From NCBI GenBank assembly GCA_041859045.1, contig JBHELB010000064.1, positions 4,921 to 68,920 of the forward strand: 64,000 bases of DNA. Direction: 5' to 3'. A model generated the notes under the pieces. The model was given only the letters and a program-made list of their open reading frames with translations, was not told the DNA's origin and did not search any database. Positions 8,095 through 18,224 of this stretch are shown here, piece by piece (position 1 is the first letter of the stretch; every line of letters starts with the position of its first letter). The translations under genes and the position numbers were made by a program. Origin of the DNA: JBHELB01 sp041859045 (lineage in GTDB: Bacteria > Hydrogenedentota > Hydrogenedentia > Hydrogenedentales > SLHB01).

Positions 8095-11000
8095 ATGCCC
8101 GGACACCATACCGAATACGCCTTTGAAACCGCTGTTGAGGAGAGTCTCTCGTCCTCTGGCGGCTATGCGCGTGGCGACAGCGGCTCTTTCGATCTGGAGC
8201 GCGCATTGTTCCCCGGCGATATTTTGGCGTTCATCCAGTCAACACAGCCAAAAGAGTGGGCGTATCTGGAAGGCGTACAGAAGGACAAGGCCGCGGAAGC
8301 GCTGCTCGACGATCTCTGCCGCGCATTGAATTCGGATCATGAGGGCTGCCTGTCGGTTCTACGGCATGGGTTCAAGTGCTTTGGCAAGCTCTTCCGCGTT
8401 GCCTATTTCGCCCCGGCGAGTGGGATGAACCCCGAAACGCAGCGTCTCTATGCGAGCAATTGCCTTACCGTAATTCGACAACTGCGGTACTCGGCCAAGC
8501 ACAGCAACACGCTCGACGTGACGCTGGCTCTGAACGGCATTCCCGTGGCCACGTTGGAACTCAAGAACCCGATGACCGCCCAGACCTGGCGGCATGCAGT
8601 CACACAGTATAAGAATGATCGGGACCCGGCCGATCTCATTTTCCAATTTCGGAAACGCACGCTCGTTCATTTCGCGGTGGATACGGACGAGGTGTATATG
8701 GCCACACGCCTGTCGGGAGCAAAGACGCGGTTCTTGCCGTTCAACCGGGGATGCGCGGGCGGCGCGGGCAATCCAAAGAATCCTCATGGATACAAGACCG
8801 CGTTCCTGTGGGAGGAGATCCTGGAACGTCGCAGCTTCCTTGATATTCTTGGCCGCTTCATGCACCTGCAAATCGAGGAGAAACGCCTCGGCGGAAGAGG
8901 GATCAAGCGCGAGACGCTTATTTTTCCGCGCTATCACCAGTTGGATTGCGTTCGCCGGTTGGTGGCGGATGCGCGGGGCCGCGGCGCGGGCACGAATTAC
9001 CTTGTGCAACATTCCGCCGGAAGCGGAAAGTCTAACTCCATCGCTTGGCTGGCCCACCGCCTTGCCAGTCTTTATGACGAAAATGATGAGAAGGTCTTCG
9101 ACTCCGTTATCGTCGTGACCGACCGAGTGGTGCTCGACCAGCAACTCCAGAACACTATCTATCAGTTCGAGCACAAACAGGGTGTCGTGAACAAGATAGA
9201 CGTCAATTCCAGCCAGTTGGCCGACGCCCTTGCGGCAGGCGCGCCCATCATTATCACGACGCTTCAGAAATTCCCGTTTGTTACAGAGAAAATGGGCACG
9301 CTCCCGAAGCACCGGTACGCGGTCATCGTTGACGAAGCGCACAGCTCGCAGGGAGGCGAGACGGCCACGGAACTCAAGGGCGTGCTGGCTGCGCCGATTC
9401 TTCGCGAGGAAGCCGCCGAATATGCCGCACGGGAAGGATTGGTTGACTATGAGGAAGAAATCCTCAAGACCATGGCGAAGCGTGGCAGACAGCCTAACAT
9501 CTCGTTTTTTGCCTTCACCGCGACGCCCAAGTACAAGACTCTCGAAGTTTTCGGCACGCCGGGCGAAGACGGAAAACCTTTGCCTTTCCATCTTTACAGC
9601 ATGCGTCAAGCCATTGAAGAAAGCTTCATCCTTGATGTGTTGAAGAACTATACGACGTACAAGACCTACTATCGGCTGATAAAGGCCGCTGAGGATGATC
9701 CAAAAGTCGAAAAACGCAAAGCGGCCAGAGCGTTAGCGCGCTTTATGAGTTTGCATCCGCACAATATCGCGCAGAAGACGGAGGTGATGGTGGAGCATTT
9801 CCGCCATTTCACCATGCACAAGATTGGGGGACGCGCAAAGGCAATGGTGGTTACGGCAAGCCGGTTGCACGCGGTTCGATACAAACAGGCCTTTGACAAG
9901 TACATTGCCGAAAAGGGCTACAAAGGCATCAAGACACTGGTGGCCTTCTCGGGCACAGTGAACGATCCCGATGTGGCTGGTGCGGACTATACGGAAGTGG
10001 GTATGAATCGCGGCATCCGAGAAAAGGAACTTCCCGAGCGTTTTGCCACGGATGATTACCAAGTGTTGCTGGTTGCAGAGAAGTATCAGACCGGCTTTGA
10101 TCAACCCTTGTTGCACACCATGTACGTGGATAAGCGCCTGGACGGAATCCAGGCCGTGCAGACCTTGTCCCGTTTGAATCGGACCTGTGTGGGCAAGGAA
10201 GACACGTTCGTGTTGGATTTCGTAAACGAGGCGGATGAGATCCTGGCCGCATTCCAACCCTTTTATGAACAGACGGTTATTGGCGAACGTGCCGAACCGC
10301 AGCAACTTTACGAACTTCAGGCAAGATTGGACGCGCAGCAAGTCTATCATAAGACGGAAGTCGATGAATTCTGCAGGGTATTTTACCTCCCCAGACAAAG
10401 ACAGACCTCTGCCGACCATGCGCGCATGAACGCGTGTATCGATCCTGCTGTCGTTCGATTTACCAAACTGGAAGAGGAACCTCGCGAGGAATTCCGAAAA
10501 GCGCTTGTGGCCTACCGTAACCTGTATTCCTTCCTTTCTCAGATAATCCCATTTCAGGACACCGACCTCGAGAAGCTCTATTCGTATATCCGTTTTCTCC
10601 TGGCCAAGCTGCCGAAGGGCGGCCATGGCCCAAACTATAACTTCGACGACGATGTGTCGCTGAAGTACTATCGCCTTCAGAAGATCAGCGAAGGCGCCAT
10701 CACGCTGCAACCGGGGAAACAGGAACCTGTTGCCGGCCCAACGGCCGTTGGGACCAGTGTCGACCAGGGAACGGAAATTGAACTCTCCCGGCTCATTGAC
10801 CTCCTCAATGAACGCTTTGGTACCGATTTCAAACCAGGGGATCAATTGTTCTTTGAGTCCATCAGGGAAGATGCAACCGCCGACAGCGCCCTGCGCCAGG
10901 CAGCCCTTGCGAATACGATGGAGAATTTCGGTTATGTCTTCCGTAAGGCGCTAGAGGGCCTCTTCATCGACAGGATGGATCAGAACGAAGAGATCACCGC

Positions 11001-11109
11001 AAAGTTCATGAATGAGGAGCGGTTCCGAGATATAGTGAGTCAACACCTCTTGGAGGATGTCTACACCCGAATCCGCGGAGAAGCTGAGATGTCCACACTG
11101 ACGCAATGA
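8095..11109 (+). CDS. hsdR: Type I restriction enzyme endonuclease/translocase subunit HsdR
   Basis: HsdR is the ATP-dependent translocase and nuclease of the type I complex. The 1004 residues show an N-terminal PD-(D/E)xK nuclease (LDVTLALNG followed by TLELKNP, about residues 140-165). The helicase motor has Walker A SAGSGKSNS near residue 306, the DEAH box near residue 412, FTATPK, and the motif VI-like region LSRLNRT. A helical C-terminal assembly domain follows. The gene starts ten bases after the PIN gene and overlaps jetA at its 3' end (ATGA at 11106). It is a paralogue of the hsdR cut by the right edge of the window (62917 onward). Confidence 0.97.
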   Translation: MPGHHTEYAFETAVEESLSSSGGYARGDSGSFDLERALFPGDILAFIQSTQPKEWAYLEGVQKDKAAEALLDDLCRALNSDHEGCLSVLRHGFKCFGKLFRVAYFAPASGMNPETQRLYASNCLTVIRQLRYSAKHSNTLDVTLALNGIPVATLELKNPMTAQTWRHAVTQYKNDRDPADLIFQFRKRTLVHFAVDTDEVYMATRLSGAKTRFLPFNRGCAGGAGNPKNPHGYKTAFLWEEILERRSFLDILGRFMHLQIEEKRLGGRGIKRETLIFPRYHQLDCVRRLVADARGRGAGTNYLVQHSAGSGKSNSIAWLAHRLASLYDENDEKVFDSVIVVTDRVVLDQQLQNTIYQFEHKQGVVNKIDVNSSQLADALAAGAPIIITTLQKFPFVTEKMGTLPKHRYAVIVDEAHSSQGGETATELKGVLAAPILREEAAEYAAREGLVDYEEEILKTMAKRGRQPNISFFAFTATPKYKTLEVFGTPGEDGKPLPFHLYSMRQAIEESFILDVLKNYTTYKTYYRLIKAAEDDPKVEKRKAARALARFMSLHPHNIAQKTEVMVEHFRHFTMHKIGGRAKAMVVTASRLHAVRYKQAFDKYIAEKGYKGIKTLVAFSGTVNDPDVAGADYTEVGMNRGIREKELPERFATDDYQVLLVAEKYQTGFDQPLLHTMYVDKRLDGIQAVQTLSRLNRTCVGKEDTFVLDFVNEADEILAAFQPFYEQTVIGERAEPQQLYELQARLDAQQVYHKTEVDEFCRVFYLPRQRQTSADHARMNACIDPAVVRFTKLEEEPREEFRKALVAYRNLYSFLSQIIPFQDTDLEKLYSYIRFLLAKLPKGGHGPNYNFDDDVSLKYYRLQKISEGAITLQPGKQEPVAGPTAVGTSVDQGTEIELSRLIDLLNERFGTDFKPGDQLFFESIREDATADSALRQAALANTMENFGYVFRKALEGLFIDRMDQNEEITAKFMNEERFRDIVSQHLLEDVYTRIRGEAEMSTLTQ

Positions 11110-12569
11110 ATACCGTAAAAGCCATAGCCAGCTACCGAAGGTTGCGCGGGGAAGCATTGTGGCGGTTGCTTGCCGCCGACAACGGGCCGGCGTTTCTGGC
11201 GTTGTTACAAGCACACCTGCTGGAGGAAAACCGTACTCTTCCCGCCTCGATTCTCTTTGAACGGCTGGGGAAAGACTTGGAGACCTTGCGGGCACAGGGC
11301 GAGGGCTTGCCGCAGACGGCACAAACCTATGTGGCACATTGGCTTGCTGCGGGCTACCTTACCCGCCGTTTTCCAGTCGGCGCTTCGGAAGAGGAGTATG
11401 AGCTTACGGCGGCGGCCGCTAGCGCGATCCGCTTCATCAACGGGCTGATCGATTATCGTACGACTGCAACCGAAAGCCGGTTGTCCACTGTTATCCTGCA
11501 GTTGGTCCGGCTCGCAGAAGAGACGGAGACCGATCCGGAGCGTCGCGTTGCAGCGTTGAGGGCAGAACGAGAACGTATCGACAAAGAGATTGAAGCGGTT
11601 CAGCACGGACGAATACATACCTTGCCTGCGGATCGTGCCCTTGAACGCATTCGCGATACGATTAGTCTGGCGGGAGAACTTGCAGGTGACTTCCGAAACG
11701 TACGCGACGAGTTTGACCAGCTCAACCGGGACCTCCGTGAGCGCATTATGGATGATGTGGAAAGCCGTGGCGAAGTGCTCAGCGCCCTATTCGCTGGTGT
11801 TGATGTGATCGCGGATAGCGATGCCGGGCGGACGTTCAACGCATTCTGGCGATTGCTTACCGATCCTGAGCAGAGCGCCACGTTGGAGGAAGCGCTCGAT
11901 AAAGTGCTTTCGCGCACCTTTGCCGGCACGCTACAGCCACAAGAGCGCCGATTTCTTCTTCGCATAATCCCAACTTTGCTTGATCAGGGTGGCATGGTTC
12001 ACGACGTGTTGCAGCATTTCGCTCGAAGTCTGAAGCAGTTCGTCCAGAGCCGGGAGTACCTTGAACAGCGCCGAATGAATCAGCTCATTAAAGAGGCGCA
12101 ACGCACCGCATTGCTGCTGAAGGATAGCGTCAAGGCGACCGACTCACTCCATTATGCCCTCCAACTCTCTACCAGCCGCCTGCGCTCCGTTGATCAGTGG
12201 GTCCTTTACGACCCCTCACAGAACGCGATTGAGAAGGGAGTAATGGAAGGCGATCCCGCCGTGATTGAGCTAGGTATTATCAGCGACTTGGTTGCCCATT
12301 CGGAAATCGACTTCCGCTCTCTCAAGACGAATATTCGCGTGGCCCTGGGAGAGTACTCGCCGATTACTATCAGAGGAATTATGGAACGGTTTCCTGCAAC
12401 CCAGGGTTTGGGAAGCGTGGTTGGCTATCTGGCTCTTGGAAGCCGTTACGGAATACTCACCCCCGAACAAAACGAGGTCATCCGATGGAAAGGTGAAGAC
12501 GGTCCGTGGCGCCGTGCGTCTATTCCTACCGTATACTTTACGCGAGAGAAAAGCCATGACTTTGCCTGA
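11106..12569 (+). CDS. jetA: Wadjet type I subunit JetA (DUF3375)
   Basis: This 487-residue DUF3375 protein is the kleisin-like JetA subunit of Wadjet, an SMC-type system that recognises and cuts small circular plasmids. The sequence opens with the family's pattern (LLAADNGPAFLALLQAHLLEENR) and has long helices throughout, including a coiled coil near residues 140-165. It overlaps hsdR by four bases and jetB by 14, so it is read from the restriction operon rather than from its own promoter. The system assignment is firm because jetB, jetC and jetD follow in the expected order. Confidence 0.92.
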   Translation: MNTVKAIASYRRLRGEALWRLLAADNGPAFLALLQAHLLEENRTLPASILFERLGKDLETLRAQGEGLPQTAQTYVAHWLAAGYLTRRFPVGASEEEYELTAAAASAIRFINGLIDYRTTATESRLSTVILQLVRLAEETETDPERRVAALRAERERIDKEIEAVQHGRIHTLPADRALERIRDTISLAGELAGDFRNVRDEFDQLNRDLRERIMDDVESRGEVLSALFAGVDVIADSDAGRTFNAFWRLLTDPEQSATLEEALDKVLSRTFAGTLQPQERRFLLRIIPTLLDQGGMVHDVLQHFARSLKQFVQSREYLEQRRMNQLIKEAQRTALLLKDSVKATDSLHYALQLSTSRLRSVDQWVLYDPSQNAIEKGVMEGDPAVIELGIISDLVAHSEIDFRSLKTNIRVALGEYSPITIRGIMERFPATQGLGSVVGYLALGSRYGILTPEQNEVIRWKGEDGPWRRASIPTVYFTREKSHDFA

Positions 12570-13245
12570 ATATGATAAAGAAGAAGCCGTGTCCGAAGCG
12601 CCGGATGGCGCTGGCGACACACTCTATCCAGGTGATACCGGGCATTTGCAGTTGGACACGCGCCGTGTGCTTGTGCAACTACTGTCCGGCCCGTTTCTGG
12701 ATGGTCGGCGACACTCACGCCTCTGGCCGGTTCTGGCACGCGATGAAACCATTCTGCGCGCACGTTTGTCAGAATTATTCCTGGACCTTGTCGTAGACCA
12801 TGACCAGCAAGTAGCGTTCACGCGGCAGGCACAGGTGGGCGATCTGGAAGCTCCGGTATTGCTTCGACGGTCGCCACTGACATTCCTAGACTCGGTCCTG
12901 TTGCTTTTTCTGCGCTATCGTCTGACACAGGCTGATGCACACGGGGAGCGCGCCACCGTTGATGCTGACGATATCGTTGAGTATCTCGTCACTTACGAAC
13001 GCGCAACAAATACAGACCACGCCGGGTTCAACAAGAAAGCACAAGCCTCAATCGAGAAAATGAAGAAAAACAGTATCCTTCAGAAGATACGGGGGAACGA
13101 AAACCGATTTGAAGTCTCTCCGACGCTCAAACTGTTGTTTTCCGCGGAAGAGGTTCAAGCGCTTTCACTCCAGTATCATGCGATGGCCTCGAATACCTAT
13201 GCCGGCGTTGCGGCTGAGCCGGACACCGACGAGGAGATCGAATAA
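12556..13245 (+). CDS. jetB: Wadjet type I subunit JetB (DUF4194)
   Basis: JetB is the KITE-like (winged-helix) partner that bridges the JetA kleisin and the JetC SMC heads. This DUF4194 protein has 229 residues from the ATG at 12556; the frame stays open upstream, but that part lies within jetA and looks like shadow coding. The family region LLSGPFLDGRRHSRLWPVL is near residues 35-55. The stop overlaps the jetC start (TAATG at 13243-13247). The start is inside the 3' end of jetA, so translation is probably coupled. Confidence 0.9.
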   Translation: MTLPEYDKEEAVSEAPDGAGDTLYPGDTGHLQLDTRRVLVQLLSGPFLDGRRHSRLWPVLARDETILRARLSELFLDLVVDHDQQVAFTRQAQVGDLEAPVLLRRSPLTFLDSVLLLFLRYRLTQADAHGERATVDADDIVEYLVTYERATNTDHAGFNKKAQASIEKMKKNSILQKIRGNENRFEVSPTLKLLFSAEEVQALSLQYHAMASNTYAGVAAEPDTDEEIE

Positions 13246-16111
13246 TGTCTGCTGACCTCAGTCAAACGCAGCTCTTTCAGTCCCGGGATCAGTTCCGGAT
13301 GTGCCGTCTGCAGGTTTTCAACTGGGGAACTTTCGAAAGACTTCATACCATTCCGATAGCGGGAAAAGGGTTTCTGTTTGTGGGCCGTTCAGGCTCTGGA
13401 AAAACCACCCTTCTCGACGCCTTCTCCGCGTTGCTTGTTCCGCCGAAATGGGTGAACTTCAACGCCGCGGCACAGGAAATTGAACGCCGTGGACGCGACC
13501 GGAATCTGACGACCTATATTCGCGGCGCCTGGGCGGAACAGAAAGACGGCGGTTCGGGAGAAGTCGTTACACAGTATTTGCGCAAAGGAACGACATGGTC
13601 CGCGCTCGGGTTGATGTTTCAACACACGAACGGACGGCTGTTGACGCTGGTTCAAGTCTTCTGGATTCGCGGCAACGCCAGTGGAATCGCGGATGTTCAC
13701 CGCCATTTCATCATCTTCGAACGGGAATTCGACCTAAAAGAACTGAGTGATTTCGATCTCGATCTAAGACGGCTCAAGCAGACATTTGCCGATGCGCATC
13801 ATTTTGGACAGTTCAACCCGTATTGCGAACGATTCAGGCGTCTCCTCGATATCGACAATGAGATGGCCCTGAGATTGCTGCACAAGACACAGTCCGCAAA
13901 GAACCTCGGCGACCTCAATACCTTTTTGCGCGAGTTCATGCTTGACCGCCCGGAGACCTTTAACGCGGCGGAAATGCTCGTGAAGGAATTTGGCGAGTTG
14001 AATGACGCCCACGTGGCAGTGGTAACCGCGCGCGAGCAAGTGCAGACGCTTATACCCGCTCGCAAAGACCACAAACGGTTCGAGGAAGTCCGCGCAGAAC
14101 GAGATCGCCTGGATGCGCTCCGTCTTGCGGTAGATCCCTTCCGGGAAGCGCGGCGAATAACGCTGCTGGAGGAACGTCTGGCTAAACTGGCGGTTAGATC
14201 CGAAGGTCTGGCCGGCGAGATTCGCGTAGTTAAGGACACCTTGGACAATCACCGCCATAACCTTCTCGATCTGGAAGAGGAACATCGCCAGCTGGGCGGC
14301 GACCGGATAGAACGATTTGAAGCCGAACAGCGACAGCTTCTAGAACAGCACGCAGAGAGACTGCGCAAGCGAAATCAGGCGCAGGAAGCGTGTAACGGAT
14401 TGGGGTGGTACATGCCGTCTACTCCGCAGGGTTTTGCGGAGCTTACTGACCGCGCTCGGAGTGAACTGGACGATTGGCAGCACCGTGCCGAGGCAGTGCG
14501 TGAAAAATTGGTGGATCTGTCCACAGCAAAACGCGACAAAGAAAAGGAGTTCGTGGAGACTCGAAAAGAGGTCGATGCACTTCTTCGACAACCCTCGAAT
14601 ATTCCTGCTCAAATGCTGGAGTTGCGTAGCAATATTGCGAGTGCGCTCAAGCTTGACGAGAGCTCCCTGCCGTTCGTGGGCGAGTTACTCGAAGTAAAAC
14701 CGGAGGAGAACGCTTGGCGCGGATCCATCGAGCGCGTCTTACACGGGTTTGCTCTATCTCTTCTTGTCGAAGAACGCGACTATCCGGCGCTGTCGAACTA
14801 TCTCAATGAAACGCATTTGGGCGGACGCATCGTTTACTACAAGACCACATCCCCCTCTGGAACTGGTGGAACACCGGGCATCATCTCCCTCATCCGAAAG
14901 CTGCGCGTCAAAGACACCCAGCATCGGCTTTGGCTTGAAGAGGAACTCTATCGGCGTTTCGACTATTCCTGTGTTGATTCGATGCGCGCGTTTAGGCAGG
15001 AAGAACGCGCCCTGACTCAGGCGGGCCAGGTCAAGCACAACCGGAACCGCCATGAAAAGGACGACCGCCACGACGTCAACGACCAGCGCTTCTGGGTACT
15101 GGGCTTCGATAATCGCGATAAACGATTGATCTTCCAAACACTACTACAAGAACTCGCGGTCCAGATCGGCAAACTTACGGATGAGATCAACACGCTTCAT
15201 AGCGACGACGAAAGCGGTCGTAAACGTGCCATGTTCTCTCAAACACTCGGTAACATGCAATGGCAAGAAGTGGATGTTGCCTCGTTGAACGACCGCCTGG
15301 CCTGCCGTCGCACGAGAAGCGATTCTTCGATTTGCTGCAAACGCAGAGTCATCAGAATCTGGCGGCGCTTGGCACACATCTGCAGCAAGCACAGCGCGAA
15401 ATCCGCGACCGCATGGAACTGGTCAACCAAAGCCTCGCCGAGACCGAATTCAACAAGGGAACCTTCCTGCGAATCGAAGTCAGCGACCGGCTACTGCCTG
15501 AAGTAGTGGAATTCAAGCAAATGATTCGACAATCACTAAGCCGTGCCTTCGAAGCCGACCAGGAGATAAGCGAACAGCGATTCCTGATTATTCGCGAACT
15601 GGTCAACCGGCTTTCCAGCCAGGAAACAGCGGAAAAGCGCTGGCAGGAATCGGTGCTTGATGTCCGTCAGCATGTTGAATTCATTGGACGGGAATTGGAC
15701 CAGGACGGCCGCGAAATCGAGGTCTATCGAAGCGGTGCTGGGAAATCCGGCGGCCAACGACAGAAGTTGGCAACGACTTGCCTCGCGGCTGCGTTGCGCT
15801 ATCAACTCGGGGGCAGCGACCACGAGTTCCCCGTCTATGCGCCGGTTGTTCTGGACGAGGCATTCGACAAAGCTGATAATGAGTTTACAGCCCTGGCCAT
15901 GAACATCTTTAAGAATTTCGGCTTCCAGATGATTGTGGCGACACCGCTGAAATCAGTCATGACGCTCGAGCCTTTCATCGGCGGAGCCTGTTTTATCGAC
16001 ATCGGCGACCGGCAACGATCAAGCGTTTTGCTTATAGAATACGATGAGGAGAGGCAGCGACTGGACTTGCCAGAGCAAAGCCATGGGGGAACACCTGTTG
16101 CTGTTTCCTGA
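13245..16111 (+). pseudogene. jetC: Broken Wadjet SMC-like ATPase JetC (frameshift plus internal deletion)
   Basis: JetC is the MukB-like SMC ATPase that extrudes DNA for JetD cleavage. The first frame (13245 to about 15302) encodes the head with Walker A GRSGSGKTT near residue 46, the outgoing coiled coil and the hinge region (around residues 460-640). The reading frame then changes near 15300. The second frame (about 15303-16111) starts at LPSHEKRFFDLLQ, the segment that normally follows the returning coiled coil, and continues through signature KSGGQRQ and Walker B VVLDEAFDKAD. The parts add to about 950 residues, against roughly 1,100 in the family, and the returning arm is nearly absent. 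No slippery heptamer is present. A deletion with frameshift is likely; a sequencing or assembly error remains possible. Confidence 0.8.
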
Positions 16112-17267
16112 ACATGTTAAGTCAAAGCTCGCGCGCCAGTACGCCGCCAAGCACGGCGACTGGCTGACCGGGGGAGGCGTTTGGCCGCTTGCTATTTCTT
16201 TGGGGATTCCCAATGAAAAGGATGCACAGGCACATCTCGACATTGTGCGGAACTGGCTCGACACCTGGGGTACCTGGCGAGGTCCCGGATGCCTGGAGTG
16301 GCACGAACGCCATTGGAATACTCTGGGAATTCAGCGTCTACCCAAGACACTCTGCCTGGCAAATGTCGGCCAAGTTGCCGATTGGCTGGGCGAAGACGAA
16401 CGATGGAAGTGTGCCATCGACCGTTACGGGCGGCTTGTCGAAAGGTGGCCAACACTCCGCGGCACGTTGCCCAAACATTTTGAAGTGTTGGCGGACTACA
16501 GCGAACAGGATTTTGCCCGTCTCCACAAATTGCTCACATGGCTCTCGGACAATCCGAAATCGAATCTGTACCCTCGTCAACTTCCAATTACTGGTTTGGA
16601 CAGTAAGTGGCTTGAGAAAAGAATGAGCTTGACGCTTAGCCTGCTGTCTTCGATCCATGGCGTCGGCGACAACTCGGGTTTCTTTGATGGTTGCGGTCTA
16701 CGCCCCATTCCAAGGTTGGTGCGAATGCGCATTCTCGATCCTGAGCTGCGGAGTCGCGCGGGCGGGCTCAGCGATCTCTCGGCGCCCGCCGATGATCTGG
16801 CCATACTCCCCTTACAAATAAGGTGCGCTATTATCGTGGAGAATCTCCAGACCGGACTTGCCTTCAAGGAACTTGCCGGAACTGTCGTGCTAATGGGACT
16901 AGGATATGACGTTGAACCCATCGGTCAGTTCGGTTGGCTTTACGGAAAGCCGGTATTCTATTGGGGAGATCTTGACACACACGGTTTCGCCATATTGAAT
17001 CGTGCGCGGGCCTATCAGCCTCAGATTGCCTCTTGTCTCATGGATGAAAGCACTTTGCTCAGCCACAAAGCGCTCTGGGGGGTAGAGACAAAACAGCACG
17101 GGGCCGTGGAATTGCCCAACCTCACCAAAGAGGAACTGGATGTGTATCATGGATTGAAGCGACAACGTTGGGGCCACAATGTCCGGCTAGAGCAGGAGCG
17201 CGTTGACTGGTTGGTGGCCTGGGAAGAAATCCGGAATCGTCACTTTGCCCTTAGTCCCAAGACATGA
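16083..17267 (+). CDS. jetD: Wadjet type I nuclease subunit JetD (DUF3322/DUF2220, Toprim)
   Basis: JetD is the topoisomerase VI-related nuclease that cuts plasmid DNA after JetABC loop extrusion. From the ATG at 16083 the protein has 394 residues. The N-terminal DUF3322 region is followed by a DUF2220 Toprim domain whose acidic DLDTHG motif lies near residue 296 (YWGDLDTHGFAIL). The start lies 29 bases inside the end of jetC, the usual compact arrangement. The frame is intact although the upstream jetC is broken. It is the last gene of the + strand island and converges on a sigma factor gene 90 bases away. Confidence 0.9.
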   Translation: MGEHLLLFPEHVKSKLARQYAAKHGDWLTGGGVWPLAISLGIPNEKDAQAHLDIVRNWLDTWGTWRGPGCLEWHERHWNTLGIQRLPKTLCLANVGQVADWLGEDERWKCAIDRYGRLVERWPTLRGTLPKHFEVLADYSEQDFARLHKLLTWLSDNPKSNLYPRQLPITGLDSKWLEKRMSLTLSLLSSIHGVGDNSGFFDGCGLRPIPRLVRMRILDPELRSRAGGLSDLSAPADDLAILPLQIRCAIIVENLQTGLAFKELAGTVVLMGLGYDVEPIGQFGWLYGKPVFYWGDLDTHGFAILNRARAYQPQIASCLMDESTLLSHKALWGVETKQHGAVELPNLTKEELDVYHGLKRQRWGHNVRLEQERVDWLVAWEEIRNRHFALSPKT

Positions 17268-17356
17268 CTTGAAGTCTATGCACAAAGTGAGAATAATATC
17301 ATCATACAGTTGAATGTTCGCTTGCGGTGCTTTCCGCCTTCGCGTTGTGAGAGACA

Positions 17357-18127
17357 TTATGACGAGCGTTTCGTCTGCGGAGCCATCCACCACCCCAGAA
17401 AAACGGCGAACAACACGATACATGCTCCGCACACGACCAGCATGCGTCCTCTACGCACGGGCGCAGAGGCGCGAACGGGCATGGATTGGAGGTGCGGCGT
17501 TTTCATCGTAAGACGTTTCAACTCAGCCGACAGGTCAGAGGGCACACTCGCCGCATCGGCGGTCGCCGCGAACAAAGTCGACAATATGGCGGACGAGGCG
17601 GATAGTCCGCGCTGTCTCAGAGTCTCGCGCAGCAACTTAACCCCACGCTGCACGCGGTATGCCACGGTGCTTCGTGGTTGATTGCGCTGCTCGGCGATCT
17701 CCTCGTAGGTCAACCCTTGAAGGTAATACGCCACGACATAATCCTGAATATCGTCGGGTAATCTTGCGATAGCCTGATCAACATGCGCCTGGAGATCGTC
17801 CGAAAATTCCGCTTCGACGGCATCCGGCTGCACTTCGGCGTAATGGGTCTCGCGCACGAGGCGGCGCCGGTTTGAACGCACATGATCCAAAGCGCGGCTA
17901 GTGGCAACGGTATGCAGCCAACCGCCCAACGACACACGGATCGGCGCCTCGCGCGTAACCAACTTAACGAAGCAGTCTTGAGTCGCCTCGCGGGCGTCAT
18001 GGGGATCGCGAAGAATACGAAGACACGTCGCGTACACCATATTTGAGTAACGCGCAACGATCGCTTCGAACGCGTTGATGTCCCGGCGTTCGATCCAGTT
18101 TGCGATCAAGGAATCATCTGGGCTCAT
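17357..18127 (-). CDS. ECF-type RNA polymerase sigma factor with C-terminal membrane helix
   Basis: This 256-residue protein has sigma-70 region 2 (AFEAIVARYSNMVYATCLRI to about residue 85) and region 4 (LPDDIQDYVVAYYLQGLTYEEIAEQ to about residue 170). An extension then ends in a predicted transmembrane helix (residues about 228-248) and a short positive tail. This layout suggests a membrane-tethered sigma factor with its own control domain. It is the last gene of an efflux operon and is a diverged paralogue of the gene just upstream. No anti-sigma gene is seen nearby. Role and trigger are unknown. Confidence 0.85.
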   Translation of the reverse strand: MSPDDSLIANWIERRDINAFEAIVARYSNMVYATCLRILRDPHDAREATQDCFVKLVTREAPIRVSLGGWLHTVATSRALDHVRSNRRRLVRETHYAEVQPDAVEAEFSDDLQAHVDQAIARLPDDIQDYVVAYYLQGLTYEEIAEQRNQPRSTVAYRVQRGVKLLRETLRQRGLSASSAILSTLFAATADAASVPSDLSAELKRLTMKTPHLQSMPVRASAPVRRGRMLVVCGACIVLFAVFLGWWMAPQTKRSS

Positions 18128-18224
18128 TTCGTCGCACCCTTAGCCACTCCCCATTGCTAAACAATACCCCTATAACTAGACAAGTTATGCGCACCTCAAA
18201 GTATACTCATTTCCCTCAGGCCCG

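Noticed and set aside
15240..15320. Programmed -1 frameshift in jetC
   Set aside because: The shift direction fits -1, but no X XXY YYZ slippery heptamer is present, and the protein also appears to lack a large coiled-coil segment at this point.
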